DNA from: Marchantia polymorpha subsp. ruderalis
Lineage: Eukaryota; Streptophyta; Marchantiopsida; Marchantiales; Marchantiaceae
Length of the DNA stretch: 64,000 bases
Reading direction: 5' to 3'
Assembly: GCA_037833965.1 (NCBI GenBank)
Contig: AP031352.1
Span: 4,878,501 to 4,942,500, forward strand
Positions 61,972 through 64,000 of this stretch are shown here, in pieces; within the stretch, counting starts at the first letter, position 1, and every line of letters begins with the position of its first letter. Both the position numbers and the translations under genes were made by a program. A model generated the notes under the pieces. The model saw nothing but the letters and a program-made list of their open reading frames with translations. It was not told where the DNA came from and did not search any database.

Positions 61972-64000
61972 GCAGATTCAAACAAGTATAAACTCTTTTG
62001 GCAACACACTTCAAATTTTTTGGAGCTCATTGTCGAACTGATGTCATTGACCAAAAAAATGACAACTATTTTTTATGAGAAATTACAATTTCATATATTT
62101 GATGGTGTGTATAAGATTTGATATTGTTCTAGCTATAAGCAAGGTGAGCTGATACATGTCAAATCCATGTAATTAACATTGAAAAGTAATAAAATGAACA
62201 ATCATGTACTTGAAGAGTATTACAGATTATGGTCTATTGTTTTATGGTTTATTGGACAATGTCAAATTTTTGTTATATCATTGGATTAGGCTATGGATTT
62301 AGAATAATAATAACAACAACAAAAAATCTGGACAATAATTTTTCTACAACTGTATATGTGTTTATACTTTGTGTTAGATGCATTAGTTGAAAATTTACCT
62401 TGTAGAAGTATATAGCTTAGTCTACAACGCAAGCTGAGTATTTTAGAAGATTATTTGGTTGAATAGGTTTTATCACTAAGATGAAATCGAAACATGAGAT
62501 CTTCAGTGAAACCTGAATATCTAAATGTACTTACATCTTGCTACAAATTAAGAGATAGACAGTATAGTGTTACAAATCGAAATCCAATATCTCTTTATCT
62601 AACATGCAAACTTCTGAGTTCGTTAGAATTGACAGTAAATTTAATCTAGCCGACACGTTATACATAATTATTTCTTTGGAAAGTTTCACCATACACTAAA
62701 CTACTATGCAAATTTTTCATGAGGAGCACAAGTAGACTTTCCTGGCAATTTAATTAACTTTGTATATTCTTTCTCCATCATGTTTTGGTAACAACTTAGT
62801 TCTTATTGGCTATAGTTTAAAAAGAGTTATGTGTTAGGTATTTTTATGGTACTTCCCGCAGAGTAATTATTTAGGCTGTGGAGGTTATTTTTGCCTCCAG
62901 TTGAGGTAAAAAAAGATAATTAGGATTAAATCATGTTGACTGTGGCTGTGAGTTCCAATTTCTATATATATGTTTTAACACTTGATACTTTTGGTTCTGA
63001 TTACTAAAGGCAGCAAGATCTAGATAAGTCCCCTAAACATTTTACCAATCTTAGTTTCATAAACTTGTGAGTTACTATTGAGTAGACGAAAATGAATTTC
63101 TTTTCTTGTCTTGTTGAATTTGCGTGATGAATGTGTGTTTTGTGAATGATCTTATTTTGCCAACAACATTTTCATCTACATTGTACAATTTGAAATACAA
63201 AGATTATGTCTTAACCTTGTAAAAAACACATATTAAAATCTAATATTTACTTTTCAAATGTGATTTAGATGCAAGAAATACTATATTTTTTTAAATTTTT
63301 CTCTTTTCATTTTTCATATAATTATATAGATTATTAAAATACAAAACTTGTATTCAGGTTTAATTGAATCTAGTTTTAAATCATGTCATAGCAATGAATT
63401 TTTCCAGCTTATGATACAAGCATTCAAGAAATTATATTGAATATTTTAGAAAAAGATGAGAGTTCTATCTAAATTTGTAATAATTTTTATTATAATTTTA
63501 CTTTAATTATCAAATTATACATTTGAAAAAAATGATAATAAAATATACTTAGTTATTGAATTTTTTACAAGGGAATACTTTGAATTATCATAAACAATGA
63601 CAAGAAGTATTCATGAATTAAAAAATTATGTACAAGATTGCAATACAAATAATTAGGATGAAATGCTGTTTATTATATTCACCGTAAAATTGAAAGCAAT
63701 GGTGTAATGCTAGTAAATACATGGAACATTATTGACCTCATCGAGTTAATAGTCAAAATAGCTCATCACAAATTCACACATTTTACTTGTTAACTCATGC
63801 CTCGTATTGGGGGATATTCAGAAAAATGTAGAAGTCAAGTATCTTCTACTTGAACTGGGGGAATCAACAAAGGTCTAGTCAGGTGACAATCCGAGTCACA
63901 ACGTTCCTAAACCCTGCTCACCACGATGTGAACGGAGGACTAATTTGTCCGATCGCTCCAAGGGGAAATAATCATCACAGAGTAACATAATTGTCTGCAC
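61972..64000. other. AT-rich DNA with no recognised gene
   Basis: No gene is recognised. A stretch near 63125-63210 resembles 44485-44580, so an older repeat family is present on both sides of the chromovirus. The last 150 bases are less AT-rich but show no coding signal before the window ends. Confidence 0.5.

Overview
The window looks like nuclear DNA of a land plant, most likely a liverwort of the Marchantia kind. Three intact host genes have plant-type structures: a KT/TPT-type sugar-phosphate translocator homologue, a Tudor-SN gene with 16 coding exons, and an A-type cyclin-dependent kinase with the PSTAIRE helix. A mitochondrial nad7 fragment embedded in the nuclear DNA reads straight through the two upstream intron positions that mosses and vascular plants carry, as I recall them. 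That pattern points to a liverwort. The species assignment is inference.

Layout. 1-3450 is mostly AT-rich DNA without a recognisable gene, plus a striking inverted repeat near 1.75 kb and the 3' flank of the translocator. 3451-4512 (minus strand) is the single-exon translocator. A 4.3-kb gap that must hold two divergent promoters separates it from TSN (8779-17084, plus), for which I could place all 15 introns; every one is phase 0 and the protein is 994 residues. 17.1-23.6 kb is a 3' flank followed by AT-rich intergenic DNA. CDKA (24181-26958, plus) has a TATA box, two two-codon upstream ORFs, a first coding exon of only 9 bases, and a 294-residue product. 27-34.7 kb has no assigned gene but contains a GC-rich block at 29.4-31.4 kb.

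From 34.7 kb onward the window is an insertion graveyard. It holds a mitochondrial insertion of about 2.1 kb, a solo LTR with a perfect 5-bp target duplication, a decayed RGG/HABP4-type mRNA-binding protein pseudogene, a decayed Ty1/copia piece, and an old Ty3/gypsy chromovirus. The chromovirus is split into two complementary halves (46635-48009 and 57917-61971) by a 9.9-kb insertion. That insertion carries a MITE-like element, a pseudogene of the spliceosomal helicase BRR2, an array of 77-bp repeats, and a much younger chromovirus of the same family (51753-57725) with its own LTRs and GATAT target duplication.

The three host genes are unrelated in function (membrane transport, RNA metabolism, cell cycle), as usual in a plant genome. 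I see no operon, CRISPR array, tRNA or rRNA gene. The most unusual structure is the nested insertion in the right-hand third, where host gene fragments sit inside a split retroelement.
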